A stretch of DNA of 13,358 nt from DASRTE01 sp050743145 (GTDB lineage Bacteria > Actinomycetota > Actinomycetes > Jiangellales > Jiangellaceae). The position numbers and the translations under genes are program-made. The notes beneath the pieces were generated by a model, which worked only from the letters and a program-made list of their open reading frames with translations, made no database searches and had not been told where the DNA came from. The stretch is taken from positions 1 to 13,358 of the forward strand of contig JBOGDU010000142.1 of NCBI GenBank assembly GCA_050743145.1, in the 5' to 3' direction. Below are positions 1-6,244 of the stretch, piece after piece (position 1 is the stretch's first letter; every line of letters begins with the position of its first letter).

Positions 1-5
1 AACCA

Positions 6-57
6 TGATCGATGCCGCTTTGGTGTTGCTGCGACGACACCAAAGCGGCATCGATCA
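6..57. repeat. Perfect palindrome, 21-bp arms, 10-nt loop
   Basis: Bases 6-26 are the exact reverse complement of 37-57, with a 10-nt loop at 27-36. The outer stem begins TGATCGATGCCGC. Neither side carries a T-run, so a classical intrinsic terminator is not supported, although as RNA it would be a very stable hairpin. It lies beyond the 3' end of the proX-type gene and could end that transcript or one arriving from the left of the window. Its size and outer stem resemble the palindrome inside tilS (12817-12870), so it may be a copy of a dispersed REP-like element; that link is inference. Confidence 0.85.
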
Positions 58-146
58 AGCGAGTTTCACCCTTCCGCGGGCCGCGCGCACCGCCACGCAG
101 GGAAGCGTGCCCGTGTCATGCCAGCCCCACCCGCGCCGTGTGCAGC

Positions 147-272
147 GCACCGTCACTCGGGCAGCGTGCCGAACGACGCGGGCAACGGGCCGAACGACGC
201 GGGCAACGGGCCGAACGACACGGGCAACGGGCCGAACGACACGGGCAACGGGCCCCACGACTCGGGCGGTCC
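147..272. repeat. 21-bp tandem repeat, four clear copies plus degenerate flanks
   Basis: The unit is 21 bp (it starts GCCGAACGAC and ends GGGCAACGG). It occurs at 168-188, 189-209, 210-230 and 231-251. Copies 1 and 2 are identical, copies 3 and 4 are identical, and the two pairs differ by one base (G to A at unit position 11). Degenerate copies flank the array at about 147-167 and 252-272. There are no spacers. The array lies downstream of the proX-type stop codon (minus strand) and before the palindrome at 6-57. Repeat-like frames can be read through it on both strands but none looks like a real protein. I see nothing else in 58-311. Confidence 0.85.
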
Positions 273-311
273 CGTCTAACGAGCAGCCGGCCCGCGGCGG
301 CCGAGCTTCGG

Positions 312-1283
312 TCAGCCGCCGATCAGGCCCTGCTCCTCCAGGAAGGCACGGGCGACGTCGGCGGGCTGCTGCCGCTCGGCGTCGACCTGGGCATTGAGGG
401 TCGCAAGGTCCTCGGTGGTGAGCACGTCGGCCAGCACGTTGAGCGCTTCGGCAACAGCGTCGTCGCCCGCGGTCTCGGCGTTGACGACCGGCACCAGGTT
501 GTCGGCGAGCTGCAGGCCCTGGTCGTCCTCGAGCAGCACGAGACCCAGGGCCTCGAGCGTGCCGTCCGTCGTGCCGACCAGTCCAAGCTGGGCGTCACCG
601 TTCGTCACGGCCTCCTTGGTCTGCGGAGTGCCGAAGCCGAGCGGCAGGATCTCGGTGATGTCGAGCCCGTACGTGCTCTCCAGCCCTGGCTCGCAGAACG
701 GCCGATCGGGGCACTCCTCACCAGCCGCGAGGATGATCGGCTGCCCGAGTGCGCCCAGGTCGGACAGCGTCGCGACGGCGTTGGAGTCGGCGAACTCCAT
801 CGATACGGCGAAGCCGTTCTGGCTCGACGCCTCGGCCGGCTCGAGAACCGCCAGCCCGTACTGCTCGGCGAGAGGACGCATCGCCTCGATCGTGCTCGCA
901 ACGTCGGCCGAGGCCACGGGTGCGTTGGTGGGCGCGTCGGGCCCGTTCGCCTTGGCGTTGAGGAACTCGGCCATCGTCGCCGCGTACTCCGGCACGACAT
1001 CGATCTCGCCGCTCTCGAGAGCCGGCTCGTAGATCTCGCGGTTCTCTGCCTGTTGGATATCGACGGTGTACCCGGCGTCCTCGAGCAGCGCCTTGTAGAT
1101 CTCTTGCATGATCGCCATCTCGGTGAAGCTGGCACCGCCGACGGTCAATTCGCCGGAGGCGGTACCGCCGGTCTCCTCACCGTTTCCCTCGGGTGCATCC
1201 CCGTCGTCGTCGCCGCACGCGGCCAGCGCGAGCACGAGTCCGAGACCCGCCGCAGCTGCGGCGAACCTGCGTCGTACAGCCAT
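312..1283 (-). CDS. proX: Osmoprotectant (glycine betaine/choline-type) ABC transporter substrate-binding lipoprotein
   Basis: This is a 323-residue extracytoplasmic binding protein of the OpuAC/ProX type. It would capture a quaternary-amine compatible solute and hand it to the permeases encoded upstream. The N-terminus is a lipoprotein signal: arginines at 4-6, a hydrophobic stretch to about 20, and the lipobox LAAC with Cys23 as the lipidated residue. The mature protein starts with an acidic, Gly-rich linker, followed by the family-like stretches VGGASFTE and IDVVPEYAATM. The ATG at 1283 fits the signal peptide exactly, and a modest purine-rich AAGGCGG lies about 10 nt upstream. It is the last gene of a minus-strand unit after two permeases, separated from the nearer one by 151 bp that contain a strong hairpin. 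The symbol follows mycobacterial usage; the actual substrate cannot be read from sequence. Confidence 0.9.
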   Translation of the reverse strand: MAVRRRFAAAAAGLGLVLALAACGDDDGDAPEGNGEETGGTASGELTVGGASFTEMAIMQEIYKALLEDAGYTVDIQQAENREIYEPALESGEIDVVPEYAATMAEFLNAKANGPDAPTNAPVASADVASTIEAMRPLAEQYGLAVLEPAEASSQNGFAVSMEFADSNAVATLSDLGALGQPIILAAGEECPDRPFCEPGLESTYGLDITEILPLGFGTPQTKEAVTNGDAQLGLVGTTDGTLEALGLVLLEDDQGLQLADNLVPVVNAETAGDDAVAEALNVLADVLTTEDLATLNAQVDAERQQPADVARAFLEEQGLIGG

Positions 1284-1323
1284 GAAAGTGGCACCGCCTT
1301 CCAGCGCATCGCCTTCTGTGTCC

Positions 1324-1346
1324 CGGGCCGGTCCTCGACCGGCCCG
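1324..1346 (-). other. GC hairpin between permease and binding-protein genes
   Basis: Bases 1324-1332 pair perfectly with 1338-1346 (9 bp, all but one pair G-C, 5-nt loop). It lies in the 151-bp gap between the permease stop codon and the binding-protein start. No T-run follows on the minus strand. Hairpins in this position in importer operons often protect or partly attenuate the transcript so that binding protein and membrane subunits reach different levels; applying that here is inference. Confidence 0.55.
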
Positions 1347-1434
1347 CGTGTCCGGCGAGCGCCGCGCCCAAGGGGCCGCGCCCGCTCCGACACAGTGAAC
1401 TACCCGGCACCGACAAGCTCATCCGGAATCGGTA

Positions 1435-2151
1435 TCACGATCCAGTTACAGCCTCGATCACGTCCGGAGCGCGACGCACCGGCCTGCGACGGGCCCGCCG
1501 CATCGGATCGAGCCCACGCTGCAGCCACTCCATCAGTCCCTCGACGACCAGAGCCAGTGCCGCGACGAGCATCGCGCCCGCGACCATCTGTGGATAGTCC
1601 TGCCGGCCGAACCCGCTGGTGATGATCCGACCCAGCCCACCGGCGGCGACCAGCGCAGCTATCGTCGCCGTCGCAACCACCTGCACGGCCGCGAGGCGGA
1701 CGCCGTTCAGCAGCAACGGGGCAGCCAGGGGGAGTTCGACCTTGCGCAGCAGTTGCATGCCGTCCATACCCATTCCACGGGCTGCGTCGACAGCATCACG
1801 ATCGACCTCGCGCATGCCGACGTAGGTGTTGGTGAGGATCGGCGGGATCGCGAAGAGGATGAGCGCAATGATCGTCGACCACACCGACAGGCCCAGCGGC
1901 GTCAGGAAGAGAAGGACGAGGACGGCAAAGGTCGGCACGGCCCGCCCGACGTTGCTGACGTTGATCGCCAGCGTCCCGCCCTTGCCGATGTGCCCGAGCC
2001 AGAGCGCCAGCGGGATCGCGATCAGGCAGGCGATGACCACGGAGGCAACCGTCAGCTCGACGTGCTCGAGCAGGCGGGTGGGTACTCCGTCCGGGCCGCG
2101 CCAGTTCTCGCCGTCGGCCAGCCAGCCGAACGCGTCGATCAGGACGTCCAT
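1435..2151 (-). CDS. Osmoprotectant ABC transporter permease (first)
   Basis: This 238-residue inner-membrane subunit is of the OpuCB/OpuCD (ProW/ProZ) type. The family-like N-terminus (ENWRGPDGVPTRLLEHVELT, about 15-34) precedes hydrophobic segments at about 33-53, 71-90, 91-110, 150-172 and 188-208. The EAA-type loop that docks on the ATPase is seen at about 119-146 (DAARGMGMDG then KVELPLA). The start is the ATG at 2149-2151, whose A is the last base of the upstream permease's TGA (one-base TGATG overlap), so translational coupling is expected. A longer open frame extends to 2808, but that extension lies antisense to the second permease and has no permease-like content. It should form a heteromeric channel with the other permease. 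Confidence 0.92.
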   Translation of the reverse strand: MDVLIDAFGWLADGENWRGPDGVPTRLLEHVELTVASVVIACLIAIPLALWLGHIGKGGTLAINVSNVGRAVPTFAVLVLLFLTPLGLSVWSTIIALILFAIPPILTNTYVGMREVDRDAVDAARGMGMDGMQLLRKVELPLAAPLLLNGVRLAAVQVVATATIAALVAAGGLGRIITSGFGRQDYPQMVAGAMLVAALALVVEGLMEWLQRGLDPMRRARRRPVRRAPDVIEAVTGS

Positions 2152-2873
2152 CAGGCCGCCCTCCGACGCCACGGCGTCGCCATCCGTTGGAGACCGAGCA
2201 GGACGACGTCTGCGACAAGTGCCAGGACTACGCACAGGACGGACGCGGTCAATACCTCGGACTTGAAGTTGCTCCGCAGGCCCTGGAAGATCAGGTTTCC
2301 GAGGCCACCGTGTCCGACGACGAGTCCGACGGTGGTCAGCGCCACAGTCGAGACGGCCGCCACCCGCAACGAGGCGAAGATGGTCGGCAGGGCAAGGGGC
2401 AGCTCGACCTGCCAGAGAAGCCGGCCTCCGCCGTAGCCCATGCCGACGGCCGCATCGCGGACGTCGGCGGGAGCGCTGTCGAGGCCGGTGAGGATGCCGC
2501 GGACCAGGATCGTCAGCGAGTAGAGGACCAGCCCGACGATCACCGTGGTCGACGTGAGGCCGCTGCCGGTGAGCGAGAGCATCAACGGATACAAGAGCGA
2601 GAAGAGCGCCAGCGACGGGATCGTGTAGAGCACGGTCGACGAGCCGAGGATCCAACCTTCCAGCCGCCTCCACCGGCGGGCGACGAGCGCCAGGCCGAAG
2701 GCCACCAGCGTGCCGACCACCATGGACGCCACCGTGATCCAGACGTGCTCCCCGAGCGCGGAGAGGATCTCGTCGCGTCGGGACCGGACGTATTCGGGGC
2801 ACACCCACTCGTTGCGGACCATGCAGCCGTCGGCCAGGGTGGCGGCATGACCGGACGACCCGAGCAGCGCCAT
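2151..2873 (-). CDS. Osmoprotectant ABC transporter permease (second)
   Basis: This is a second binding-protein-dependent permease, 240 residues from the ATG at 2873 or 223 from the ATG at 2822. The segment NEWVCPEYVRSRRDEIL followed by an amphipathic and then a hydrophobic stretch is typical of the family. An EAA-type loop (DAAVGMGYGG then QVELPLALP) is followed by VGLVVGHGGLGNLIFQG, a conserved permease element. I prefer 2873 because a TAGCGT hexamer sits exactly 7 nt before it, as in leaderless actinobacterial transcripts; neither ATG has a good Shine-Dalgarno. It is the first gene of the minus-strand importer unit and overlaps the next permease by one base. The ATPase gene is divergent, with 24 bp between the start codons. 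Confidence 0.9.
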   Translation of the reverse strand: MALLGSSGHAATLADGCMVRNEWVCPEYVRSRRDEILSALGEHVWITVASMVVGTLVAFGLALVARRWRRLEGWILGSSTVLYTIPSLALFSLLYPLMLSLTGSGLTSTTVIVGLVLYSLTILVRGILTGLDSAPADVRDAAVGMGYGGGRLLWQVELPLALPTIFASLRVAAVSTVALTTVGLVVGHGGLGNLIFQGLRSNFKSEVLTASVLCVVLALVADVVLLGLQRMATPWRRRAA

Positions 2874-2880
2874 CCCCGGG

Positions 2881-2886
2881 ACGCTA
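2881..2886 (-). promoter_or_regulatory. Candidate -10 element (TAGCGT) for the permease/binding-protein unit
   Basis: On the minus strand TAGCGT is followed by 7 nt and then the ATG at 2873. This is the TAnnnT pattern and spacing of actinobacterial leaderless promoters. A weak -35 match (TCGAGA) lies 19 nt upstream, inside the divergent ATPase gene. It overlaps a plus-strand hexamer by two bases. Confidence 0.45.
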
Positions 2887-2890
2887 CCGA
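2885..2890 (+). promoter_or_regulatory. Candidate weak -10 element (TACCGA) for the ATPase gene
   Basis: TACCGA lies exactly 7 nt before the plus-strand ATG at 2898. It misses the final T of TAnnnT. It shares the TA at 2885-2886 with the opposing hexamer, so one 10-bp core could drive both arms of the split importer. No clear -35 is seen. Confidence 0.3.
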
Positions 2891-2897
2891 AGAACCG

Positions 2898-4052
2898 ATG
2901 ATCCGTCTCGACCACGCATCCAAGCGCTACGCCGACGGCACAGTGGCCGTCCGTGATCTTTCCCTGTCCGTCAGCCGTGGCGAGCTCGTGACGCTCGTCG
3001 GGCCGTCCGGCTCCGGCAAGACCACGGCTATGCGGATGGTCAACCGGCTGATCGAACCCTCGGGCGGGCGGATCTACGTGGATGGTCGGGACGTCATGGA
3101 CGTCGACCCGGTTCAGCTGCGCCGCGGCATCGGGTACGTGATCCAGAACGTCGGCCTGTTCCCGCACCGCACCGTGGAGGAGAACGTCGTCGTGGTGCCG
3201 GAGCTGGTCGGCTGGCCGGCCGCCCGCCGCCGAGAGCGAGCCAGGGAGCTCATGGAACTGGTCGGCCTCGACCCCGCGCTGCACGGACCGCGATACCCGA
3301 ACGAGCTCTCCGGTGGACAACGCCAGCGGGTGGGCGTCGTCCGAGCGCTTGCGGCCGATCCCCCCGTCCTGCTGATGGACGAGCCGTTCAGCGCTGTGGA
3401 TCCGATCGTGCGCGGGCAGCTGCAGGAGGAGTTCCTGCGTCTGCAGGACGAGGTGCGCAAGACGATCCTGTTCGTCACCCACGACATCGAAGAGGCCGTC
3501 CGCCTCGGAGACCGGATCGCCGTCCTCGCCCAGGGCGGCCACCTCGAGCAGTACGACAGCCCGGCGGCGATCCTCGGCGCACCGGCGACACCGTTCGTGG
3601 CCGACTTCGTCGGCGCCGACCGTGGGCTCAAGCGGCTGTCGGTGACGCCGGTCACCGATGCCGATCTGGAGCATCCGCCGGTCGTCCAGATCGACGTACC
3701 GCTCGCCGAGGCTGGACGGACTATGGGCGATTCACGCTGGGCGGTAGTCCTCGATCCCGAGGGCGGATTGGCCGGTTGGCTCGGACGTGAGCACGCCACC
3801 GGTCCCGGGGTCGTACGCGATGGGGCCCGTCGGATGAACGCGTGGGTCGCACTGGGCGACAGTCTCCGCGTCGCATTCGGCGAGATGCTGCAGTGGAACG
3901 CCGGGTGGATCGCCGTGCTCGATCACGACGAGCGCTACCTGGGTGTGCTCACACCGTCGACCCTGCACGCCGCGCTGCGGCGCTCGATCGAGGCCGACGT
4001 CCACGACGTCGAACCCGAACAGGTCGAGCTCGAAACGGTCCAGGACGCCTGA
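2898..4052 (+). CDS. proV: Osmoprotectant ABC transporter ATP-binding protein with C-terminal CBS region
   Basis: This 384-residue cytoplasmic ATPase would energise the importer formed with the two divergently encoded permeases. Motifs are in order: Walker A GPSGSGKTT (35-43), Q-loop Q83, signature LSGGQRQ (137-143), Walker B VLLMDEP (157-163, with D161 and E162), D-loop SAVD (165-168) and switch H195. From about 260 to 384 the chain resembles a pair of divergent CBS modules, the part that in OpuA/ProV proteins senses ionic strength or nucleotides. The ATG at 2898 gives the normal family N-terminus (MIRLDHASKRYADGT). The frame stays open much further upstream, but that part is antisense to the permease. 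Upstream there is only a weak GAAG, consistent with leaderless or weak initiation. Separating the ATPase from its partners by divergence is unusual. Confidence 0.95.
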   Translation: MIRLDHASKRYADGTVAVRDLSLSVSRGELVTLVGPSGSGKTTAMRMVNRLIEPSGGRIYVDGRDVMDVDPVQLRRGIGYVIQNVGLFPHRTVEENVVVVPELVGWPAARRRERARELMELVGLDPALHGPRYPNELSGGQRQRVGVVRALAADPPVLLMDEPFSAVDPIVRGQLQEEFLRLQDEVRKTILFVTHDIEEAVRLGDRIAVLAQGGHLEQYDSPAAILGAPATPFVADFVGADRGLKRLSVTPVTDADLEHPPVVQIDVPLAEAGRTMGDSRWAVVLDPEGGLAGWLGREHATGPGVVRDGARRMNAWVALGDSLRVAFGEMLQWNAGWIAVLDHDERYLGVLTPSTLHAALRRSIEADVHDVEPEQVELETVQDA

Positions 4053-4080
4053 CCCCGCACCTACGCCCGGCGACGGAGCC

Positions 4081-4097
4081 CTGCCGACCGACGGCAG
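4081..4097 (+). terminator. Possible weak terminator hairpin after the ATPase gene
   Basis: CTGCCG (4081-4086) pairs with CGGCAG (4092-4097) around a 5-nt loop, 28 nt after the ATPase stop codon. No T-run follows, so this is only a candidate. A second small hairpin (4129-4133 with 4138-4142) lies further on. The remaining bases before the HesB-like gene show nothing else I can name. Confidence 0.3.
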
Positions 4098-4232
4098 CGC
4101 CGATTCGCTCCGCTGATCCTGTTTAGTCCCCACCCGTGTGGGCAGGGGCAGGGGCTTGGGGCCGGGCCAGCAGGGTCCGCCCACGTAGGGCCGCCGCCCG
4201 GGTCACGCCTGCCGGACGGCTGTTCACCGAGG

Positions 4233-4238
4233 AGGAGG
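4233..4238 (+). promoter_or_regulatory. Strong Shine-Dalgarno deciding a GTG start
   Basis: AGGAGG ends 5 nt before the GTG at 4244. It fixes the start of the HesB-like gene there, rather than at the upstream in-frame ATG at 4136, which would add an Arg/Ala-rich stretch unlike the family. Confidence 0.85.
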
Positions 4239-4243
4239 TTGGT

Positions 4244-4537
4244 GTGCTCACGCTCACCCATGACGCTGCTTCTGCAATCAACGCTCTGACGACCCAGCCC
4301 GACCTGCCTGAACAGACCGGCATCCGGATCGCATCCGCCGCCGGCGACAACGGTGCTCTCTCCTTCGCCGTCACCGTCGCCGCAGGCCCCCAGCCTGACG
4401 ACGAGATCGTCGAAGCCGAGGGCGCCCGCGTGTTCGTCGATTCCGAAGCGGTACCGGCACTCGAGGACAAGGCGCTCGACGCCGAAGTCAACGAGGAGGG
4501 CCAGGTGCGCTTCCAGATCGCCGCACAGACGCCCTGA
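4244..4537 (+). CDS. Small HesB/IscA-fold protein lacking the cluster-binding cysteines
   Basis: This 97-residue protein starts at GTG 4244 after a perfect AGGAGG. The overall pattern is that of the A-type iron-sulphur carrier fold (HesB/IscA, Fe-S biosynthesis domain): LTLTHDAASAINAL, then GIRIASAAGDNGALSFAV, then ARVFVDSEAVPALEDKALDAEV. Real IscA/ErpA carriers use three conserved cysteines, one central and a C-terminal pair; this protein has no cysteine at all and ends at QIAAQTP. It is also acidic. Actinobacteria commonly carry such short cysteine-free HesB-related proteins, annotated only as Fe-S-assembly-like, so cluster carriage should not be assumed. It is convergent with the next gene, only 6 bp between the two stop codons. 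Confidence 0.8.
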   Translation: MLTLTHDAASAINALTTQPDLPEQTGIRIASAAGDNGALSFAVTVAAGPQPDDEIVEAEGARVFVDSEAVPALEDKALDAEVNEEGQVRFQIAAQTP

Positions 4538-4553
4538 CCGGCCTCACGCGGTC
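4536..4553. terminator. Possible bidirectional hairpin between convergent genes
   Basis: GACCG (4536-4540) pairs with CGGTC (4549-4553) around an 8-nt loop. The hairpin spans the stop codons of the convergent HesB-like gene and the minus-strand membrane protein. The stem is only 5 bp with no T-run. Confidence 0.25.
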
Positions 4554-5110
4554 TGTTCGTCCCGGTGGCCGTCGGCGTCGGGTACCAGGCCGTGCCGCAG
4601 GCGCTCGTCCCACTTGAGCAGGTCGACGACGGTCGGCGCCTCGGCCAGATCGGGCCACAGGTCGGACCATTCGGCCCCGTCGGTGATCCGCGCGAGCTCA
4701 TGGCTCGGTGCCGGCGGGGTCGTCCAGGTCGACCGCAGGTGGGCGATCTCGGCCTCCAGCGAGTCGAGGCGGCTACGCTGCATCCCGATCCGGTCGGAGG
4801 CCGCGTCGAGCAGCCCGATCATGTGCGCAGCGAACGAACGGTGCTCGGCCGAGGACTGCGCCTGTTCGGCGGCGTACGCGGCGGCCTGGCCGGCCCGCAC
4901 CGTGGCGAGTTCGACCCGCCATCGCTGGTCGAGACGCAACACCATCGACCCGAGCACCAGCGAGAATAGCGCTCCACCGGCGGCCGCGGCAGACATCCAC
5001 CGCCCGTCGAGAACGAAGGCGGTCGCTGACAACCCCACGGCCAGGATGGGGGCGAACCCGGCGATGAACCGGTACACATGCAGGCGGCGACGGTGCCGGA
5101 CTCGGCTCAT
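4544..5110 (-). CDS. Membrane protein of unknown function with coiled-coil tail
   Basis: I do not recognise this 188-residue protein. It has a short basic N-terminus (MSRVRHRRR), two hydrophobic segments at about 14-34 and 39-60, then a long Ala/Glu/Gln-rich helical stretch (about 65-130) likely to form a coiled coil, and a mixed acidic C-terminus with Trp and Leu residues (WSDLWPDL, DLLKWDERLRHGL). A hairpin-like membrane anchor with a cytoplasmic helical tail is the simplest reading. I chose the ATG at 5110: it puts the basic residues directly before the first membrane segment, and a TACGGT hexamer sits exactly 7 nt upstream. An in-frame extension to 5179 would add a Cys-rich stretch I do not believe. 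It lies 75 bp after the DUF3180 gene on the same strand, perhaps with its own promoter. Confidence 0.75.
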   Translation of the reverse strand: MSRVRHRRRLHVYRFIAGFAPILAVGLSATAFVLDGRWMSAAAAGGALFSLVLGSMVLRLDQRWRVELATVRAGQAAAYAAEQAQSSAEHRSFAAHMIGLLDAASDRIGMQRSRLDSLEAEIAHLRSTWTTPPAPSHELARITDGAEWSDLWPDLAEAPTVVDLLKWDERLRHGLVPDADGHRDEQTA

Positions 5111-5117
5111 GGCGCAC

Positions 5118-5123
5118 ACCGTA
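5118..5123 (-). promoter_or_regulatory. Candidate leaderless -10 element (TACGGT)
   Basis: TACGGT on the minus strand is followed by exactly 7 nt and then the ATG at 5110 of the coiled-coil membrane protein. The -35 region is poor (GCGTCA at 17 nt spacing). The matching layout at other unit heads in this window makes it more credible. Confidence 0.4.
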
Positions 5124-5147
5124 GTGGCGCATGCCCGCGCTGACGCG

Positions 5148-5170
5148 CAGCACACGCCGCAGTGTGTCTG
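5148..5170 (-). other. Small hairpin in the 75-bp gap after the DUF3180 gene
   Basis: CAGCACAC (5148-5155) pairs with GTGTG and CTG (5162-5166 and 5168-5170), one bulged T, 6-nt loop. It may mark the end of the fol transcript, but there is no T-run. Confidence 0.25.
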
Positions 5171-5185
5171 ACCCGACAAATTGGC

Positions 5186-5665
5186 TCAGGCCTGTCGAGC
5201 GCCGTCGACGTCCTCCTCGTCGCCGTCCGGAGGCACCATGCAGGCCCGTTCGAGCCGTAATGCAGCGACCGTGACGACGACGGCTGCGACGGCCACGATG
5301 GCGGAGAGGATGACGCGGTTCCGGCCGGCCGGCACCGCGAGCGAGTCGAGAGCCAGCACTCCCAGACCGAGGTACGCACCAGCGACGAGCGCTCCGAAGA
5401 CCGCGGCCGCCTTGCCCAAAGCGAGCAGTCGGGCGGCCCGCAGTGCATCCATCCGGCCGTCGTAGCGGCGCTCCTCTATCCACCCGCGGACGGTTCGGGC
5501 ACCGACGAACAAGACGACGGCGAGGAAGACGAGCAGCAGCGGCAGGATCCACGGCACCGGCGGCAACGCACCCGAGACGGCGTCGACGATCCGCCCGATG
5601 GACCAGCCGACCGGGGCCGCCGCCAGAGCCACCCAGACGAGCGTGCCGACGCGCGTGGGACGCAC
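5186..5665 (-). CDS. DUF3180 family membrane protein
   Basis: This 159-residue protein has four hydrophobic segments at about 8-28, 38-56, 84-106 and 116-137. Between segments 2 and 3 lies a basic cytoplasmic-looking loop (RTVRGWIEERRYDGRMDALRAARLLALGKAA). Length, N-terminus (RPTRVGTL) and position directly after folK are those of the actinobacterial DUF3180 family. The family has no established function; its constant place behind folK is the only clue. The start is a GTG at 5665, 9 bp after the folK stop codon, with no evident Shine-Dalgarno, so coupling with folK is likely. The tail is acidic (GDEEDVDG). Confidence 0.85.
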   Translation of the reverse strand: MRPTRVGTLVWVALAAAPVGWSIGRIVDAVSGALPPVPWILPLLLVFLAVVLFVGARTVRGWIEERRYDGRMDALRAARLLALGKAAAVFGALVAGAYLGLGVLALDSLAVPAGRNRVILSAIVAVAAVVVTVAALRLERACMVPPDGDEEDVDGARQA

Positions 5666-5674
5666 GGTGCGAGG

Positions 5675-6244
5675 TCAGGCCGGCAGTTCGAGCACGGCGT
5701 CGTCGACGCGGGTGACGCCTCCGTCGGCCACGCCGTCGCGCAGATCGGCCACCCGTCCGTGCCCGGGCACGGCGAAGTCGGGGTCGACGTCACCCCAGGG
5801 CACGAGGACGAACGCCCGCTCGTGCAGGCGTGGGTGAGGCACCTTGAGGTCGTCGTCGTCGACCACGCCCTGGCCGACAGCCAGGACGTCGACGTCGAGG
5901 GTACGTGGGCCTTTCGGCACCTCGCGCGTGCGGCCGAACGCGTCCTCGGCCGCCTTGCACCGTTCCATCAACGAACGCGGCGAGAGCGTCGTGTCGACGA
6001 CCAGGACGGCATTGAGGAAGGCCGGTTGCTCGGCCGGCCCCCCGACCGGCTCGGTCTCGTAGACGGCGGACACGGCGACCGGGTGGATCTCGGGCGAGTC
6101 GGCGAGTGCGTCGACTGCGGCCTGCAGGTAGTCGAGCCGGTCGCCGAGGTTGCTCCCGAGGGCGAGCGCGGCACGCCGCAGCGGGCGCAGGTCGCCTGTC
6201 AGCGTGTCGGCGTCGACGATGTTGGGGTTCGGGGCATTGGTCAC
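5675..6244 (-). CDS. folK: 2-amino-4-hydroxy-6-hydroxymethyldihydropteridine diphosphokinase
   Basis: FolK transfers pyrophosphate from ATP to 6-hydroxymethyl-dihydropterin, producing the substrate of FolP. Of the 189 residues, about 25 at the N-terminus precede the catalytic fold and are not part of the usual domain. Motifs: LGSNLGDR (29-36), YETEPVGG (62-69), the family signature KGPRTLDVDVL (111-121) with D117 and D119 as the expected magnesium ligands, and HPRLHERAFVLVPW (137-150). The start is the GTG at 6244, overlapping the folB stop codon in a GTGA. That overlap explains why the N-terminal extension is retained. It is translationally coupled to folB and followed by DUF3180 after 9 bp. 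Confidence 0.97.
   Translation of the reverse strand: MTNAPNPNIVDADTLTGDLRPLRRAALALGSNLGDRLDYLQAAVDALADSPEIHPVAVSAVYETEPVGGPAEQPAFLNAVLVVDTTLSPRSLMERCKAAEDAFGRTREVPKGPRTLDVDVLAVGQGVVDDDDLKVPHPRLHERAFVLVPWGDVDPDFAVPGHGRVADLRDGVADGGVTRVDDAVLELPA

Noticed and set aside
6..57. Classical Rho-independent terminator
   Set aside because: The stem is ample but no T-run follows on either strand.
168..251. CRISPR array
   Set aside because: The 21-bp units abut without spacers and there are no cas genes in the window.
12..1622. A 536-codon plus-strand open frame starting near the palindrome and running through the 21-bp repeats
   Set aside because: It is antisense to the lipoprotein gene, its product is low-complexity Arg/Ala/Gly-rich, and it lacks any motif.
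2152..2808. N-terminal extension of the first permease frame (457 codons)
   Set aside because: It lies within the second permease gene in another frame and is low-complexity Arg-rich; the ATG coupled to the TGA is far better.
2187..2897. Upstream extension of the ATPase frame (a 621-codon version)
   Set aside because: The extension is antisense to a clear permease; family alignment and the ABC fold start at the ATG at 2898.
5111..5179. Cys-rich N-terminal extension of the coiled-coil membrane protein
   Set aside because: The residues are unlike a membrane-protein N-terminus, and a -10-like element sits 7 nt before the internal ATG.
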